Source: Adiantum capillus-veneris (lineage: Eukaryota > Streptophyta > Polypodiopsida > Polypodiales > Pteridaceae). From it: a stretch of 60,000 nucleotides of DNA. Every line of letters begins with the position of its first letter. The stretch's first letter is position 1. Of the stretch, positions 24,037 through 37,175 are shown one piece after another. Below the pieces are notes generated by a model that worked only from the letters and a program-made list of their open reading frames with translations, had not been told where the DNA came from and did no database searches. The position numbers and the translations under genes were made by a program. Where the stretch lies: contig CM043958.1 of the NCBI GenBank assembly GCA_014529385.2, forward strand, positions 75,327,169 to 75,387,168. Reading direction: 5' to 3'.

Positions 24037-25680
24037 GTATAACCTTTCTTTCACCCAAGTGTGGTAGATTGGTTATGCCATTTCCCTCTTGAATAACAGG
24101 TCTTGAGTTCAACTCTCGTCCGATAGATCTTTAAGGTCTCTTGGGATAGCTTCCTACGACGTTAAAATTCTCTTCTTCTCGGGTGTGTGTGTGGGTGTGT
24201 TAATAACAAGAGGAAATTGGTATAGCCTTTCTATCACCCAAGTGTGGTAGATTGGTTATGCCATTTCCCTCTTGAATAACAGGTCTTGAGTTCAACTCTC
24301 GTCGGATAGATCTTTGAGGTCTCTTGGGATAGCTTCCTACGACGTTAAAATTCTCTTCCTCTCGGGTGTGTGTGGGTGTGTGAGTGTATTAATAACAAGA
24401 GGAAACTGGTATAACCTTTCTATCACCCAAATGTGGTAGATTGGTTATGCCATTTCCCTCTTGAATAACAGGTCTTGAGTTCAACTCTCGTCGGATAGAT
24501 CTTTGAGGTCTCTTGGGATAGCTTCCTATGATGTTAAAATTCTCTTCTTCTCGGGTGTGTGTGTGGGTGTGTAAGTGTGTTAATAACAAGAGGAAATTGG
24601 TATAACCTTTCTATCACCCAAATGTGGTAGATTGGTTATGCCATTTCCCTCTTGAATAACAGGTCTTGAGTTCAACTCTCGTCGGATAGATCTTTGAGGT
24701 CTCTTGGGATAGCTTCCTATGATGTTAAAATTCTCTTCTTCTCGGGTGTGTGTGTGGGTGTGTAAGTGTGTTAATAACAAGAGGAAATTGGTATAACCTT
24801 TCTATCACCCAAGTGTGGTAGATTGATTTGCCATTTCCCTCTTGAATAACAGGTCTTGAGTTCAACTCTCGTCGGATAGATCTTTGAGGTCTCTTGGGAT
24901 AGCTTCCAACGACGTTAAAGTTCTCTTCTTCTCGGGTGTGTGAGTGTGTTAATAACAAGAGGAAATTGGTATAACCTTTCTATCACCCAAGTGTGGTAGA
25001 TTGGTTATACCATTTCCCTCTTGAATAACAGGTCTTGAGTTCAACTCTTGTCGGATAGATCTTTGAGGTCTCTTGGGATAGCTTCCTACGACGTTAAAAT
25101 TCTCTTCTTCTCGGGTGTGTGAGTGTGTGTGAGTGTGTTAATAACAAGAGGAAATTGGTATACCTATCACCCAAGTGTGGTAGATTGCTTATGCCATTTC
25201 CCTCTTGAATAACAGGTCTTGAGTTCAACTCTCATCGGATAGATCTTTGAGGTCTCTTGGGATAGCTTCCTACGACGTTAAAATTCTCTTCTTCTCGGGC
25301 GTGTGTGTGGGTGTGTGAGTGTGTGAGTGTGTTAATAAGAAGAGGAAGTTGGTATAACCTTTCTATCACCCAAGTGTGGTAGATTGGTTACGCCATTTCC
25401 CTCTTGAATAAGATGTCTTGAGTTCAACTCTCGTCGAATAGATCTTTGAGGTCTCTTGGGATAGCTTCCTACGCCGTTAAAATTCTCTTCTTCTCGGGTG
25501 TGTGAGTGTGTTAATAAGAAGAGGAAATTGGTATAACCTTTCTATCACCCAAGTGTGGTAGATTGGTTATGCCATTTCCCTCTTGAATAACAGGTCTTGA
25601 GTTCAACTCTCGTCATATAGATCTTTAATGTCTCTTGGGATAGCTTCCTACGATGTTAAAATTCTCTTCTCCTCCTCCTC
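24031..25680 (+). repeat. Nine-copy tandem array of a tRNA-like SINE unit
   Basis: Units begin at about 24032, 24214, 24403, 24594, 24785, 24963, 25152, 25346 and 25525 (period 178-194 bp). Each begins ATTGGTATAACCTTTCTATC, carries TGGTAGATTGG (a full match to the RNA polymerase III A box TRGYNNANNGG; kept exactly in seven units) and, 44 bp further, AGTTCAACTCT (close to the B box GGTTCRANNCC). It then continues TCGGATAGATCTTTGAGGTC, GTTAAAATTCTCTTCTTCTC, a GT-rich tail and TAATAACAAGAGG. The A-to-B spacing is that of a tRNA gene. The array is antisense to the ETHE1-like gene and lies in its 15-kb intron. The minus-strand frames of 66-77 codons across it are by-products. Confidence 0.85.
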
Positions 25681-25734
25681 CTCCTCCTCCTCTCTCTCTC
25701 TCTCTCTCTCTCCCCCCCCCCCCCAAAAAAGTGA
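25671..25734. repeat. (TCC)n-(CT)n-(C)n compound tract
   Basis: It closes the SINE array: CTCCTCCTCC, then CTCTCT, then C14 and A6. Confidence 0.9.
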
Positions 25735-26095
25735 AATTTGACCCTTTGCATTACATAAGAATCGACCATCAGTCCATACACAAGAAATATGGGAAAAACC
25801 CTAACATATGTACAATGAAATCATGGGGGTAAAATCCCATAAAAACCGTCACAAGAAACATCTGGGGATAAAGATACTCTAACTAGGTGGTGAAGTGTGG
25901 CTATCTGGATAGTGATCAAGTCTACACAGATTTGCCCAAAGCTTTGTCCACCTCAGGCAATGTAGCAAAAACCACAAAGTCTAGTGCTCGTTATCTGATT
26001 AATATAAAGCATCCAGCTCACAAAAGCCAAGGGCCTCTGAAACCCCTAGGCCGTGCCTCCAAAATCATCCGCATCCATTCTAACATTTCCTAACG
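25735..26095. other. No gene seen
   Basis: Short frames only. On the minus strand weak protein-like sequence (ARPRGFRGP) hints that the ORF1 remnant to the right extends into it with stops. Confidence 0.4.
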
Positions 26096-27290
26096 ATGTA
26101 CTCCAAAGAAGGATGCGGATCTATGGCACAACCAAACTATAAGAGAGGGAGGGGGAACCCACTCGCTCTCCACCTCAAAAGCCAAGGGAAGGTACCAAGA
26201 TACACATCTCTCTGACCAAACCAACTTCCCTAAGGCCTCTCTAAACTGGCTCTCAAACAAATCTGCAAACTGCCTGATATCCATAAAGTAATTGGCCTCA
26301 ACCATTGTCTGCTCCTATACGGTATCATAGATAGCCTCCCTCGTCCACAAGGGCTCATCATGTGAAACCTGCACTCTAAATTTGATCAAGGGGGCTCTCT
26401 CTGGGCCGACGAAAATGTGACGTGTTCCTGATAATTGCAAGAAAAGCATGTCGACACATAGTGGTCCACTCCTCAAAGAAACATCTCGAGATCTCCATTG
26501 GATCAATCGTGAAGAACTGAGCTGGTAAGATCTCAAAAAGTAGGACATTTGTCGGAGATGGGAAGTTTGTTGAATAGTCAAAATCCTGTGCAAACTGGGA
26601 AGACTCACTCTCTTGCTCCCCCTGAACAATGCCTACTGTGAGAGACACTTGCAATTGAATCTCCAAGAGATCCAAAGTCTACTAGACCGGTCTATCTTGG
26701 GGCAACTCAGGCTACTCCTCAACTGTCATCGACTATTGATCCTCCTCTAACCCTCTGTCCAATTTCCATGGTACCTCGTCACGATCCTGGTCCGATAACC
26801 TCTCCTCCGGAGATCTGCCTATAGGTTGCTTTGCCTCTGCCAACCTCTATTTCACTACCCTTTTGTAAACAAGGATAGGTTGTGCATGTACCTATCTACA
26901 TGTCTGGCTCTGTCTTTGTCTTTGTGTCTGTATCTGCTCTACATTGTGTTGTTATTGTACACTCGCTGCTGCGAACTCTACGCAGGGTCCTATTGCTGTA
27001 CAGAACTCTTTTGTGGTTCTCAGGGTCGTCTCCTCCTCCAACCAATTTGTCTCTGTTGTCGCCCTCTAGCGAAATCCCTCACCAAGTGCCCCATCTCAGG
27101 ACATCTAAGGCACTCGTTCGATATGCCCGTAACCACGATCCTCTGCGAGTGCAGCACCCCTTTCCACTAAAAATAATGGTATCTAGAAAGACTGTAGTAG
27201 GGATAGTAGCCACCTTCATAGATGACATAGATGTCTGGATCTCCACTGAGTGCATGAATGGTATGCCATAGATAGAACCCATCTACCTCA
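26096..27290 (-). pseudogene. LINE ORF1-like (gag-like) remnant with broken zinc knuckle
   Basis: On the minus strand near 27280-27050 a frame reads YGIPFMHSVEIQ ... VATIPTTVFLDTIIFSGKG, then after a shift VVTGISNECLRCPEMGHLVRDF. The C-x2-C-x4-H-x4-(C) knuckle has Phe for the last Cys. Further on (26675-26090) come WTTMCRHAFLAIIRNTSHFR and MVEANYFMDIRQFADLFESQ in different frames. The knuckle and the preceding GIP...iGk-like block suggest LINE ORF1. The order of the later part is unclear, and it might be a second protein. Confidence 0.45.
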
Positions 27291-27349
27291 ACATATTTGG
27301 CAATCAAAACTACGTTGGCAGCTCTGGAAAAGCTGAAAAACCTGACACT

Positions 27350-28374
<1,025 letters not shown>

Positions 28375-28710
28375 TTCCCCTTGTGAGGCACAGATCAAAC
28401 TGGGTGGACAATGCATATAGTGTTGAGGCTCTCGAGTTCTCTCACCACACAGGAGACTTGGGGATGACTGACTTGATACAGATTTTGTGGCCGTTGGCCA
28501 AGTTTTCTGTGACACCACCAAATATAGCAGGATGTAGACACATTGTGGTACACTTTTTGGCAGACACTCAGAGTGCACCCTACTATATAAAACTCTTCGA
28601 CAAACCGTGTAGCTCTACGGACTCCATGCCTTGCATGGGTATGGGTCCGACAGACACTCCAAACACGTCTTTCTCGAGGTCGCTTGGATGCGGATTATCT
28701 CACAAGGCTG
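28375..28710. repeat. Dispersed repeat family C, copy 2
   Basis: The partner of 95-320 plus 1560-1660. The two blocks are continuous here. The 194-codon frame 28323-28907 crosses it, but its translation has no recognisable domain, and the other copy does not keep the frame. Confidence 0.55.
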
Positions 28711-29204
28711 TGACAACCACTATATATATTTGTTGGTTTCTTTGCCTTGATTTTTATTTAATTTTTGGGACCCTCTTCTTAAAATCACAAATGCCTAGAC
28801 ATTGCATGGCCAGTGTGAAACGACCATTGGCCGAGAGTTTCATCCGTAGGAGTCAAGGCCAGGCAACCACGAGATGGTTGGGCCAATCGGCACTGGGATC
28901 CGACTAGTAAAGAAGTGGCTAAGCTCAACTAAAGTCATTTAGGCCCCTTGACAGGACTTCATAAGTTGGTGGAACAAGAACAGGAATTGGATTAGCTACT
29001 TGCTAATCCCGTTTTGGTACGCACAGTTCCATTGCGAAGAAGGAATGCAAAAATGGAGAGTTTTCTCGCGTGAAAACTTGTCCGATTTACAGGGCAACTA
29101 TCCCATTGCGAGCGTGATCTTCTGAGACATGCGTAGACGTGTTTTCTCTGCTCAAAATGATGTGAAACAAAAATTACAGCCTACCGTATAGCTTATGCAG
29201 GGAG
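28711..29204. other. Gap between repeat C and a gypsy gag; no gene seen
   Basis: It may hold the leader or gag N-terminus of the retroelement that follows, but I see no frame to support this. Confidence 0.4.
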
Positions 29205-29726
29205 GAATTTTACAGAAGCCTCAAGGTTAGGAAAGCTGCCACTTTCTTGAAAGGCAATGCGCTTACATGGTGGACGACACTGTTGATGCAAGGACAGGCA
29301 CCCGCCACATGGGTATACTTCAAGCACATGTTTGCATCTGTGTGGCTGTCGAATGAATTTGAAGCCGATGTTAGACGGATTGGCACCAACTTATTGCGGC
29401 TACTTGCAAGACCCTAGAGGAGTACAATCAAAGGTTCTGTAAAGCGTTGCTCTCGGTACTTCCTACAGGTTTGTGCCATTGACAGAGTAGACAAGGAAGT
29501 ATTGTTGTGGGCTGCCTAAAGGGCTCATGAACTATTGTGTAAAGAACAAAGTGGCCACCCTTACTCAACTTATGGAAGTTGCCAACATTGGCCTTGCCTT
29601 GTTGAAGGGAGAAGACAGTGGATTCCAAGGAAACCTGAAAGGGGGTCAGTCAAAGAAAAATTTAGCAAAGAGGTCCTTTGCAAAAGCGACTCCTGAAGCT
29701 TCCTAGGGGTCAAAAAATGTACTCAC
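29205..29726 (+). pseudogene. Ty3/gypsy gag fragment
   Basis: RKAATFLKGNALTWWTTLLM and TWVYFKHMFASVWL (29230-29330) are the retrotransposon gag core with its A-x-x-W-W and F motifs. The reading shifts to LEEYNQRFCKALLSVLP (about 29415-29470) and then GLPKGLMNYCVKNKVATLTQ and LMEVANIGLALL (29505-29610). There are at least two frameshifts and one stop. The fragment is cut off at about 29727 by a LINE-A insertion. It would have formed the capsid of a gypsy-like element. Confidence 0.75.
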
Positions 29727-30522
29727 TTGTCTCATGGGATACGATGCGCTATTTGGCACACACACATCCTCACATCAGCTCTAGATTGAGACTGGCCGAT
29801 TTCGAGTACCAGCAGGGGTGAGGATATGTCACTTATGTCACTTAGAGGCAGAGACAGAGCAGCACTACACATGTCATTACCCGGTGTACTATGAGATACG
29901 AGGCCGCTTCCACTGTCTGTTCAGAGAGGGTTTTGGACCATTTTCTAGAGTCATGAGATACGAGGATCACAGATGTCTCGGATTGTTTCTACTAGAGCTG
30001 CGCAGACTTAGGGAGAGCTTGTTGAGGACATCAGGGGCGAGACAGTCTGAGAGACAGATCACAGATTTCTTTACACCAGCCAATGGAGAGCGAGAGGAGT
30101 AGTCATTACAGCAAATCTCGGAGCCCACCCACACTAGAGGTACGTTGATTGATTGAGCCATTGAGCTAGACAAATCCAGATGCCCACGACCTCGGGGGGG
30201 TCTCCCACAATCGACGAAGGCTGCAACAAAAGGTCCAGATCACTCCAGCTCGACATGCAAGACGCCCAATCAGAGTACTGACCATGGAGGATATTGAACA
30301 GATTCGATAGCGACCGATGAGAGATTTCATTTGAACCCACAACCCCCCTCCCTCTATCTCATTTCAGTTCCGGATTAGCTTCAGATTCATTTCCTTAGTG
30401 TTTTAATGTTTTAGTTTTAGTTCTTTGTACTTTCCGTACTCAGACATGGTATCAGATTCACCAATTGTAACTTTCTGGTCTCATAGGTCATTTTGGCCTT
30501 TCGAAGACATTAATATAACATT

Positions 30523-30525
<3 letters not shown>
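29727..30525 (+). pseudogene. LINE-A 3' copy
   Basis: It begins CACTTGTCTCATGGGATACG, as at 18061, and runs through the zinc-knuckle part (29818-30102: CHLCHLEAETEQHYTCHYPV, YYEIRGRFHCLFREGFGP), the basic C-terminal region to about 30320, and the 3' UTR with GGTCATTTTGGCCTTTCGAA and GACATTAATATAACATTTCA. The 5' truncation is inside the gypsy gag. Unlike the copy at 18 kb, the knuckle frame is open for 94 codons. Confidence 0.8.

Positions 30526-30602
<77 letters not shown>
30526..30602. repeat. (CT)n tail of LINE-A, 77 nt
   Basis: A perfect CT tract that links the LINE-A 3' end to an LTR 3' half. Confidence 0.95.
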
Positions 30603-30605
<3 letters not shown>

Positions 30606-30739
30606 AGATCCTGTCTCTTTCTACCTCGGTGGTCTCTCTTCTCCACACGTGCCTTGTTCATGTATGTGGCATTGCAGGTGTCCACTAGATCACGAACCAG
30701 TTCTTGTCTTCCTTACATCTTCCGCTGCCGCCTTTGACA
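30603..30739 (+). repeat. LTR 3' half of the plus-strand LARD-type element
   Basis: AGAGATCCTGTCTCTTTCTA, CTTGTTCATGTATGTGGCAT and the terminal GCCGCCTTTGACA match the LTR 3' end of the minus-strand element (TGCCACCTTTGACA). It is followed at once by a primer-binding site. The LTR 5' half is missing, replaced by the LINE-A tail. Confidence 0.75.
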
Positions 30740-30751
30740 TGGTATCACAAC
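30740..30751 (+). other. Primer-binding site, tRNA-Met type (one or two mismatches)
   Basis: TGGTATCACAAC against TGGTATCAGAGC, placed exactly after the LTR CA end. The minus-strand partner at 36059-36070 reads TGGTATCACAGC. Confidence 0.7.
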
Positions 30752-31983
30752 CCTAGGTGACACGACCACCTTGGATGCTCGGATTTGGCTGATCCGGTGC
30801 CGTTTTGGACTTCATTGAGAGAGAAGAAGCTTGCTATTTTTCTCTGATTTTTCTTCGGTTTGGGGCTGATTTGGGTCTCTGGAGGCTATGGACTCTCCTC
30901 TACAACTTCCCCATCATCACCCTTGTTTACACCGACCTCTCTTCACCAAGAAGAACCCCATGGAGATAATAGGATGTGTAGCATTGCTGGATTTCTTTGG
31001 TCTTCCCAGATGGAGTCGTGTTGTCATGCCTTCCCACAAGGGAAGCAAGCATGCGGTTGTTGGATCCAGAGGGGGAGCTATTCATTCCCAGCTTCATCTT
31101 CAAATAGAAGTGTTTGGACAGTAGTAGGATCTTCTTCATCACTTCTGGAGCAGGTTAGGGGGCTACCTATCTTGGGGGAATTCTCAGCTTTAGCTCTGGA
31201 GTTTCCAGTGACCCTTGGTTTCCTTGCCCATTTCTTGCAGCTTTGGATGGTGTGGACAGGGAGTTAGTATCTTGGCGGATGTTTTCTTGAGCCATTTTGG
31301 TGGTTGCTTTGTCTTTTAGATTTGTGGTGTGACAGTTGCTCTTCCTAGTGCATCCGAGCAGTAGTTCCTATGCCTTGTCTTCCAGATTGATCCATGGAGA
31401 CTGTACCATTCAGGACACACCTGGCGTGTTGTTTCATACAGGTGGATAGTGGTCCTTCTTGGACTAGGAACCAGTTACACTTAGATGGCATTCTTCACAC
31501 TGGGGAGAGAGAGACGGTCTTCATGGTTTTCCCATATTTGATTCCAGGTTCCTCGCATATATTTCCTTTCGGATTCACCTACCTCGGGTGATCTAGTTAC
31601 AAAGGTAGAGACTGTTGGAGAGTTGTGACGATTATCCATAGTTCAGGTGTTCTTCCTTCGGAGTGGGATGTGGAGCCAACATCGGAGTCACTTTCCAAGA
31701 CTACTTCCTTACAGTTCTAGTGGTTCCATGTGCAGCGGACAAGATTGACAAATCTATTTGGTGGATTTCTACAACACCTTGTTCTTCTCTTGCAGAGCTT
31801 GGGTGAAGGGTCTCTCAGTATTGATGTATGATCCTTTCTCTTGGATGTTTGTTCCGGATTCACTCTGAAAGTGGGGTCATATTCTCTCGGGATGTGTTCC
31901 AGACAAAATAGCAGTTTTCACTCTCAGTCCCCATGAAGTTCCTTCAGATATAGTTTGTAGTTCATCATTGTATATGATGGTTG
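30752..31983 (+). mobile_element. Non-coding LTR element (plus strand), left arm of internal region
   Basis: The sequence is parallel to the internal region of the minus-strand element: TTTTCTCTGATTTTTCTTCG-type start, CTCTTCACC...GGAGA, and a stretch whose translation QVDSGPSWTRNQL equals QVDSGPSRTRNQL at 33750 on the other strand. No frame longer than about 135 codons and no gag or pol domain. It is interrupted at 31983 by the minus-strand element and resumes at 36762. Confidence 0.65.
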
Positions 31984-32688
31984 TGTTGTAGGTGGCAACG
32001 GAAGATGCAATGAGGACAAGACCTGGCTCGTGATCCGGTGGGTACCTGGACTCCGATCTAGAACACCTGCACTGCCAAACACATGAACAAGGCACACTTG
32101 TGGAGAAGAGAGATCACATAGGTAGAATGAGACAGGACATCTGAGAATGAGAGAGAGAGAGAGAGAGATTTGGGAAAGGCTCTCCATGCTGATAACAATT
32201 TGCTCATACAGGTGACCAAGGGTGGTCTGGCATAGAACTGACATGCCAATGGATAGACCCGAGGACACACACAATTGCGACTGCTACTGACACTGTCAAC
32301 TACTCCTGCACATGAGACCATTGTCACGGTCTCCACATGGGCTGTACCGAGCTACATCTCCTCCCGACAACAGGATGGATCTGGAGAGAAAACGCTAGGA
32401 AGGGTGCCTCTTGCCCATTACATCTGCTATCCAAGGAAAGCGCTAGGGCTGGACTGCTGGGCAAGAAACCGTTGGGCTAATCCATGCCAATAACAACGGG
32501 CTGATCTGCACCAAAACGCTAGGCTGATCTGGAGGAGAAACGCTAGGCTGATCTGCACCAAAACCCCTCTGGGGCACCCAAGGGAGGGCGCTCCCCTCTG
32601 GGCACTGAATGCATACATTACAAGTGACTCCCCCCTGCTCCCTATATAGGGTCAGCCATAAACTACCCGACCCAGCCCTCAGCCCTCA
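31984..32688 (-). repeat. 3' LTR of the nested LARD-like element
   Basis: About 705 bp. It agrees with the LTR at 36071-36761 at roughly 95 % of positions over the parts I compared by eye. It contains a short (GA)n tract (32149-32168) where the other has a longer interrupted one, and a TATATAGG element at 32643-32650. Confidence 0.8.
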
Positions 32689-35600
32689 CGACCTTGTAAA
32701 TATCGGAAAATAGGGAGAAGGGCATGAGATGCCTATGGGAGACAGAGGGAAAAATAGGGGGAGTCTGGGATAAAATATCCCAAGCCTCTAGGAGCCTATG
32801 TGACCATGGAACAAAGCCAAAACCTGAGCTAAACATGGCTAGACATGACCGGACATGAGAGTACAACCTCACACTAGCCGGGCACAGCCACAAAACAGCC
32901 CTCACTCCCTAATCTGCTCCTAGGAGATATCGAAGCTACCACCGGACGGGAATATGAACTCTAACACCCCCTCTCAGATCTGGACGAGAAACGGGTCCAA
33001 GGAGCTAGAGTGAGCAATCTGCAATTGGGGTTTCATGGACGAGGATGTATGCTACAAACTCTGCAGTGGGAAAGTATCCTGCAGTAAGTACGATCCAACT
33101 GCTACCCCTGAAAGACGTCCGGGAAGTATAATGTTGTCTGCTGCTGAAAGTAAATCCAGCTCTATCAAGAATCTCCTCAAGCCAACCGACTCACAAGTCG
33201 CACAACCAGCATCTACAGAAGGTACTGTTGCTGACCGCTCCAAGAGTATACATCCAAACTGAGGGTAAAAGGCATAAAAAAGAATGGTATCCGGATTACT
33301 TTCCAACTCTAAAGTACTCCACCCTCAAGAAAAGAGTCCGAAGTCTGCACCTCCAGTCATATACCACATGCCAAAAAAAAAAACTCCAAGCTACGACGGA
33401 AGTCCAAGGAAAGGAACAATCCGAGGCTATTATGGAACTATATGTCCGATGATGACCGCTCCAAGAGTATACATCCGAACTGAGGGTAAAAGGCATAAAA
33501 AAGAATGGTATCCGGATTACTTCATATCCCCCTCTGAAGGGAGAACACTCGAACCATGGATAAAAGTCATAACTCTCCAACAGTCTCTGCCTGTGTAATT
33601 GGATCACCAAGGATAGGTGAATCCGAAAGGAAAAAATGATAACCATACACCTGTGGAACCTGGAACCAAATTTGGGGGAAGCAAGAAGATTGTCTCCCCT
33701 CTTTGAAGAATGCTATGGCTAACTGTAACTGGTTCCTAGTCCGAGAAGGACCACTATCCACCTGCACAAAAGAGAACATGCCGGTCTAAGGATAAGGGAA
33801 GTAGGTGTGTCTTGTATGGTACAGTCTCCAAGGATCAATATGGTAGACTAGGCATAGGAACTACTGCTCAAATGCACAGGGAAGAGCAACCGTCACACCA
33901 CAAATCCGAAGAACAAGGCAACCACCGAAATGGCTAAGGGAAAACATCCGCCAAGATAATAACTGCACTGTGGGCTCAAGCACACCATCCAAAACTGAAA
34001 GGAATGGGCAAGGAAAACCAAGGACTAGAAGACACCATACGTGGTACTCCGCTGAATGGAGCACCGGTAGTTGACTGAAGATAATAACCTGGAAGCCCCC
34101 TTTGAAAGAGAAGTATCCTCAAAAGTACGCCCTGAGGAAGCAAGTGACTCAACCCACGTTGGAATAGAGCAAGCACTAACACTGAAAGCTCAACAGCTAA
34201 GGCTGAGAGCTTCCCCAAAGATAGGAAGTCCCCCTCCCGCTCAATCCTAGGAAAAGAGAATAAGTACCACCAGAAAGAAATCGAGACAACGTGGAGTAAA
34301 ACTGCTTCCTTTGAAAACGAATAGCAAAGCCTCAATCTCATGAAACTCGACTCAAAGAGAATCACACCATCGGTAAACTCGGATTGCGAAGAACAAGAAG
34401 ACCTGAAAGGTCGTCACCTAAGGATCATGTTTGCCAAAGAAGTCGTCGGGGTCCAAAAAGACCTAGCTACTCAAGCAAACTCATTGAGATCAAACCAAAT
34501 GTCCGCCATATCTCTGCATCTGTCAAGATCAAACCAGTCGTGGTACAATCTAATACAATATGCCAAACTGCATACAGACTCAAAATAGCAATATACTGCC
34601 ACTGTTGTAACTTGCTTCCTTACAATCTTCATCAGAAAATTGTCCTTTGTATTTGTACTAAAGAGAGCATATCCACAACTGAATTCTGCAATCAATATCC
34701 AATACACAGCATAACTGCAATACTCAAACGGAGAGTAAAGGAACCAGCTCGGGAAACTAGCCCGTGAAGGACGCTGGGGCTGATTTGTAACATGCCAAAG
34801 AACTGGGCACAAAACTGCAAGGGAAGAACCTACTATACTAGCCAGCCGTGGACAAATCTGCTCACCTGAAGAAGGGCTGCCCCCAAGGTTGGAGATCTTC
34901 AAAGAGATGTATTGGAAGAGGCATCCAAATGTTGCTGACTGCAGGAGTAGGAACTAGATGTCCCCACTAACTGCTGACACTACATGCAAACTTGTCGTCC
35001 AAAGGATCTCGACAAATCTGCTGTCGATCATCAAGAAACACTGCCCATAAAGGGTTGTAAACCTGTCCCAAAACTAGTGTTGACTAACTGACAAGGATCG
35101 TAAACTGTCCCACAATTGACACTGACAAGCTCACAAGAGGGCAAGGAGTGACCAACTCTGTAGGGCCACACTACCACTGGGGAAAGGAGAAAACATGGAG
35201 AAAGGAAGGGTTCATACTCCAACATAACATCCTCGTATTGATGTCATTGTTGGCTAAGAGTCTGGCACCACATGCTCCACCTCTAAACCTCATCCAAGGA
35301 AGTCAAATGATCAAACAAGAAGTGGTTCTGGAGGTAGAAGTTTCCCCCTCTACCTATCAAAGCCAACTCCAACACATGCATTGGAACATGTACCTAAACT
35401 GATGCATGCCGGATAAACAAGAGTCTACTGAAGCTAAGCTGGAACTGGAACTTCCATCCATAGATGGAAAATGAAAAATCATGGACCATCCCCTGCTTTA
35501 GGTCGGGAAGAAACCCCATTTGTCATCCATAATCCACAATCTGGAACAAATGAAAAGGAATCATCAATCATAAACCTGGATAAGCTTAAGATAGAGAATT

Positions 35601-36058
35601 TCGACAAATTACAAGAAAGAGTAATTTGCAAAAAGAAATCTCCCAATCCAAACACAGCCATAGAAAGCTCCTCAAAAGGATGAAGAAGATCCTACTTCCG
35701 TCCAAAAGACTTCCCTTTTGAAGAAGAAGCCGGAAATAGTAGCCCCCCTCTTGATCCAACAACCGTTGCTTGCTCTCGTTGCGGGAGAGATTATTGATAA
35801 TCTAGAATAACTAAGGCATTCCAGCATTGCGACACATCCTCGAGTCTCCATCGGGTTCCCTCGGTGAAGAGAGGTCGGGGTAATCAAGGGTAAAGGCGGG
35901 GAAGTCGTAGACGAAGATCCAAGGCCTCCACATACCCAAAGCTGCCCCAAATTTGGAGAAAACCAGAAAAAAACAGCGAGCTTCTTCTCTCTCAATCATG
36001 TCCAAGACCGCACCGGATCAACCATATCCGAGCACTCAGGTGGTCGTAACACCATAGA

Positions 36059-36070
36059 GCTGTGATACCA
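36059..36070 (-). other. Primer-binding site of the nested element
   Basis: On the minus strand TGGTATCACAGC begins immediately after the LTR end TTTGACA. One mismatch to the tRNA-Met complement. Confidence 0.75.
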
Positions 36071-36235
36071 TGTCAAAGGTGGCAGCGTAAGATGCAATGA
36101 GGACAAGACCTGGCTCGTGATCCGGTGGGTACCTCGACTCCGATCTAGAACACCTGCAATGCCAAACACATGAACAAGGCACACTTGTAGAGAAGAGAGA
36201 TCACATAGGTAGAATGAGACACGACATCTGAGAAT

Positions 36236-36269
<34 letters not shown>

Positions 36270-36761
36270 TCTGGGAAAGGCTCTCCATGCTGATAACAAT
36301 CTACTCATACAAGTGACCAAGGGTGGTCCGGCATAGAATTGACATGCCAATGGATAGATCCGAGGACACACACAACTGCGATTGCTACTGACACTGTCAA
36401 CTGCTCCTGCACACGAGACCACTGTCACGGTTTCCACATGGGCTGCACTGAGCTACATCTCCTCCCGACAACAGGATGGATCTGGAGAGAAAACGCTAGG
36501 AAGGGTGCTTGCTGCCCACTGCATCTGCTACCCAAGGAAAACACTGGGCTAATCCATGCCAAAAACGCTGGGCTGATCTGCACCAAAACGCTAGGCTAAT
36601 CTGGAGGAGAAACGCCAGGCTGATCTGCACCAAAACCCCTTTGGGGCACCCAAGGGAGGGCGCCCCCCTCTGGGCACTGAATGCATACATTACAAGTGAC
36701 TCCCCCCCTGCTCTCTATATAGGGTCATCCATAAACTGCCCGAACCAGCCCTCAGCCCTCA
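36071..36761 (-). repeat. 5' LTR of the nested LARD-like element
   Basis: About 691 bp, with CTATATAGGG near 36714-36723 as a likely TATA element and an internal (GA)n at 36234-36270. It is the first LTR on the minus strand, next to the primer site. Confidence 0.8.
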
Positions 36762-37175
36762 CGACCTAGAAACCCCTCTCTACAGTTGCAGAATGCTCAC
36801 TCCATCTTCCTCGTCCGTCTTTCTTTCCAAGAACTAAGAGGGGGTTTTAGAGTTCAGGCATCTCTTTGAATCTTTCAGTCGGTGCCAATTTCTCCCAAGG
36901 ACGGGTGTTATTTCCCTCTTCTCGGTGAGCTTCACATTGGCAACAGATAGAAGCTCGGAATGTCCATGGCTTTGGAGGCATTGTGAGCTCGGCACATAGA
37001 GCTCACACATCAAGGTGGCAAGGGGCTAAACTCCACAAGCCACAAGGAGTGAGATTGTTTTGTCGTTGTGCCCGACCAATATGAGGTAATTTTCTCTTAT
37101 CGGGATATTCTAGCCATGTCTAGCTCAAGGTTTTGGCTCTGTTCCTTGGCCACACAAGCTCTTGTCATCGCTTTG

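Larger units (their letters stand above)
31984..36761 (-). mobile_element. LARD-like non-coding LTR retrotransposon, nested, 4.78 kb
   Basis: Two direct LTRs (31984-32688 and 36071-36761) flank 3.4 kb with no recognisable gag or pol. Read on the minus strand, the LTR starts TGAGGGCTGAGGGCTGG and ends TGCCACCTTTGACA, followed by a tRNA-Met-type primer site (36070-36059). The short ORFs inside show no domain. It sits within another element of the same family in the opposite orientation, whose arms are 30752-31983 and 36762-37178. It would need proteins from an autonomous relative to move. I could not identify a matching target duplication; the flanking five bases differ. Confidence 0.75.

Noticed and set aside
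24389-24958. Three near-identical 66-77-codon minus-strand proteins
   Set aside because: They are by-products of the SINE tandem repeat, one per unit.
24031-25680. CRISPR-like array
   Set aside because: Repeats are about 187 bp with no unique spacers, and the setting is a eukaryotic intron.
31974-36771. 5-bp target-site duplication around the nested LTR element
   Set aside because: GGTTG on the left and CGACC on the right do not match as direct repeats. They are only near reverse complements, which is not what integration makes.
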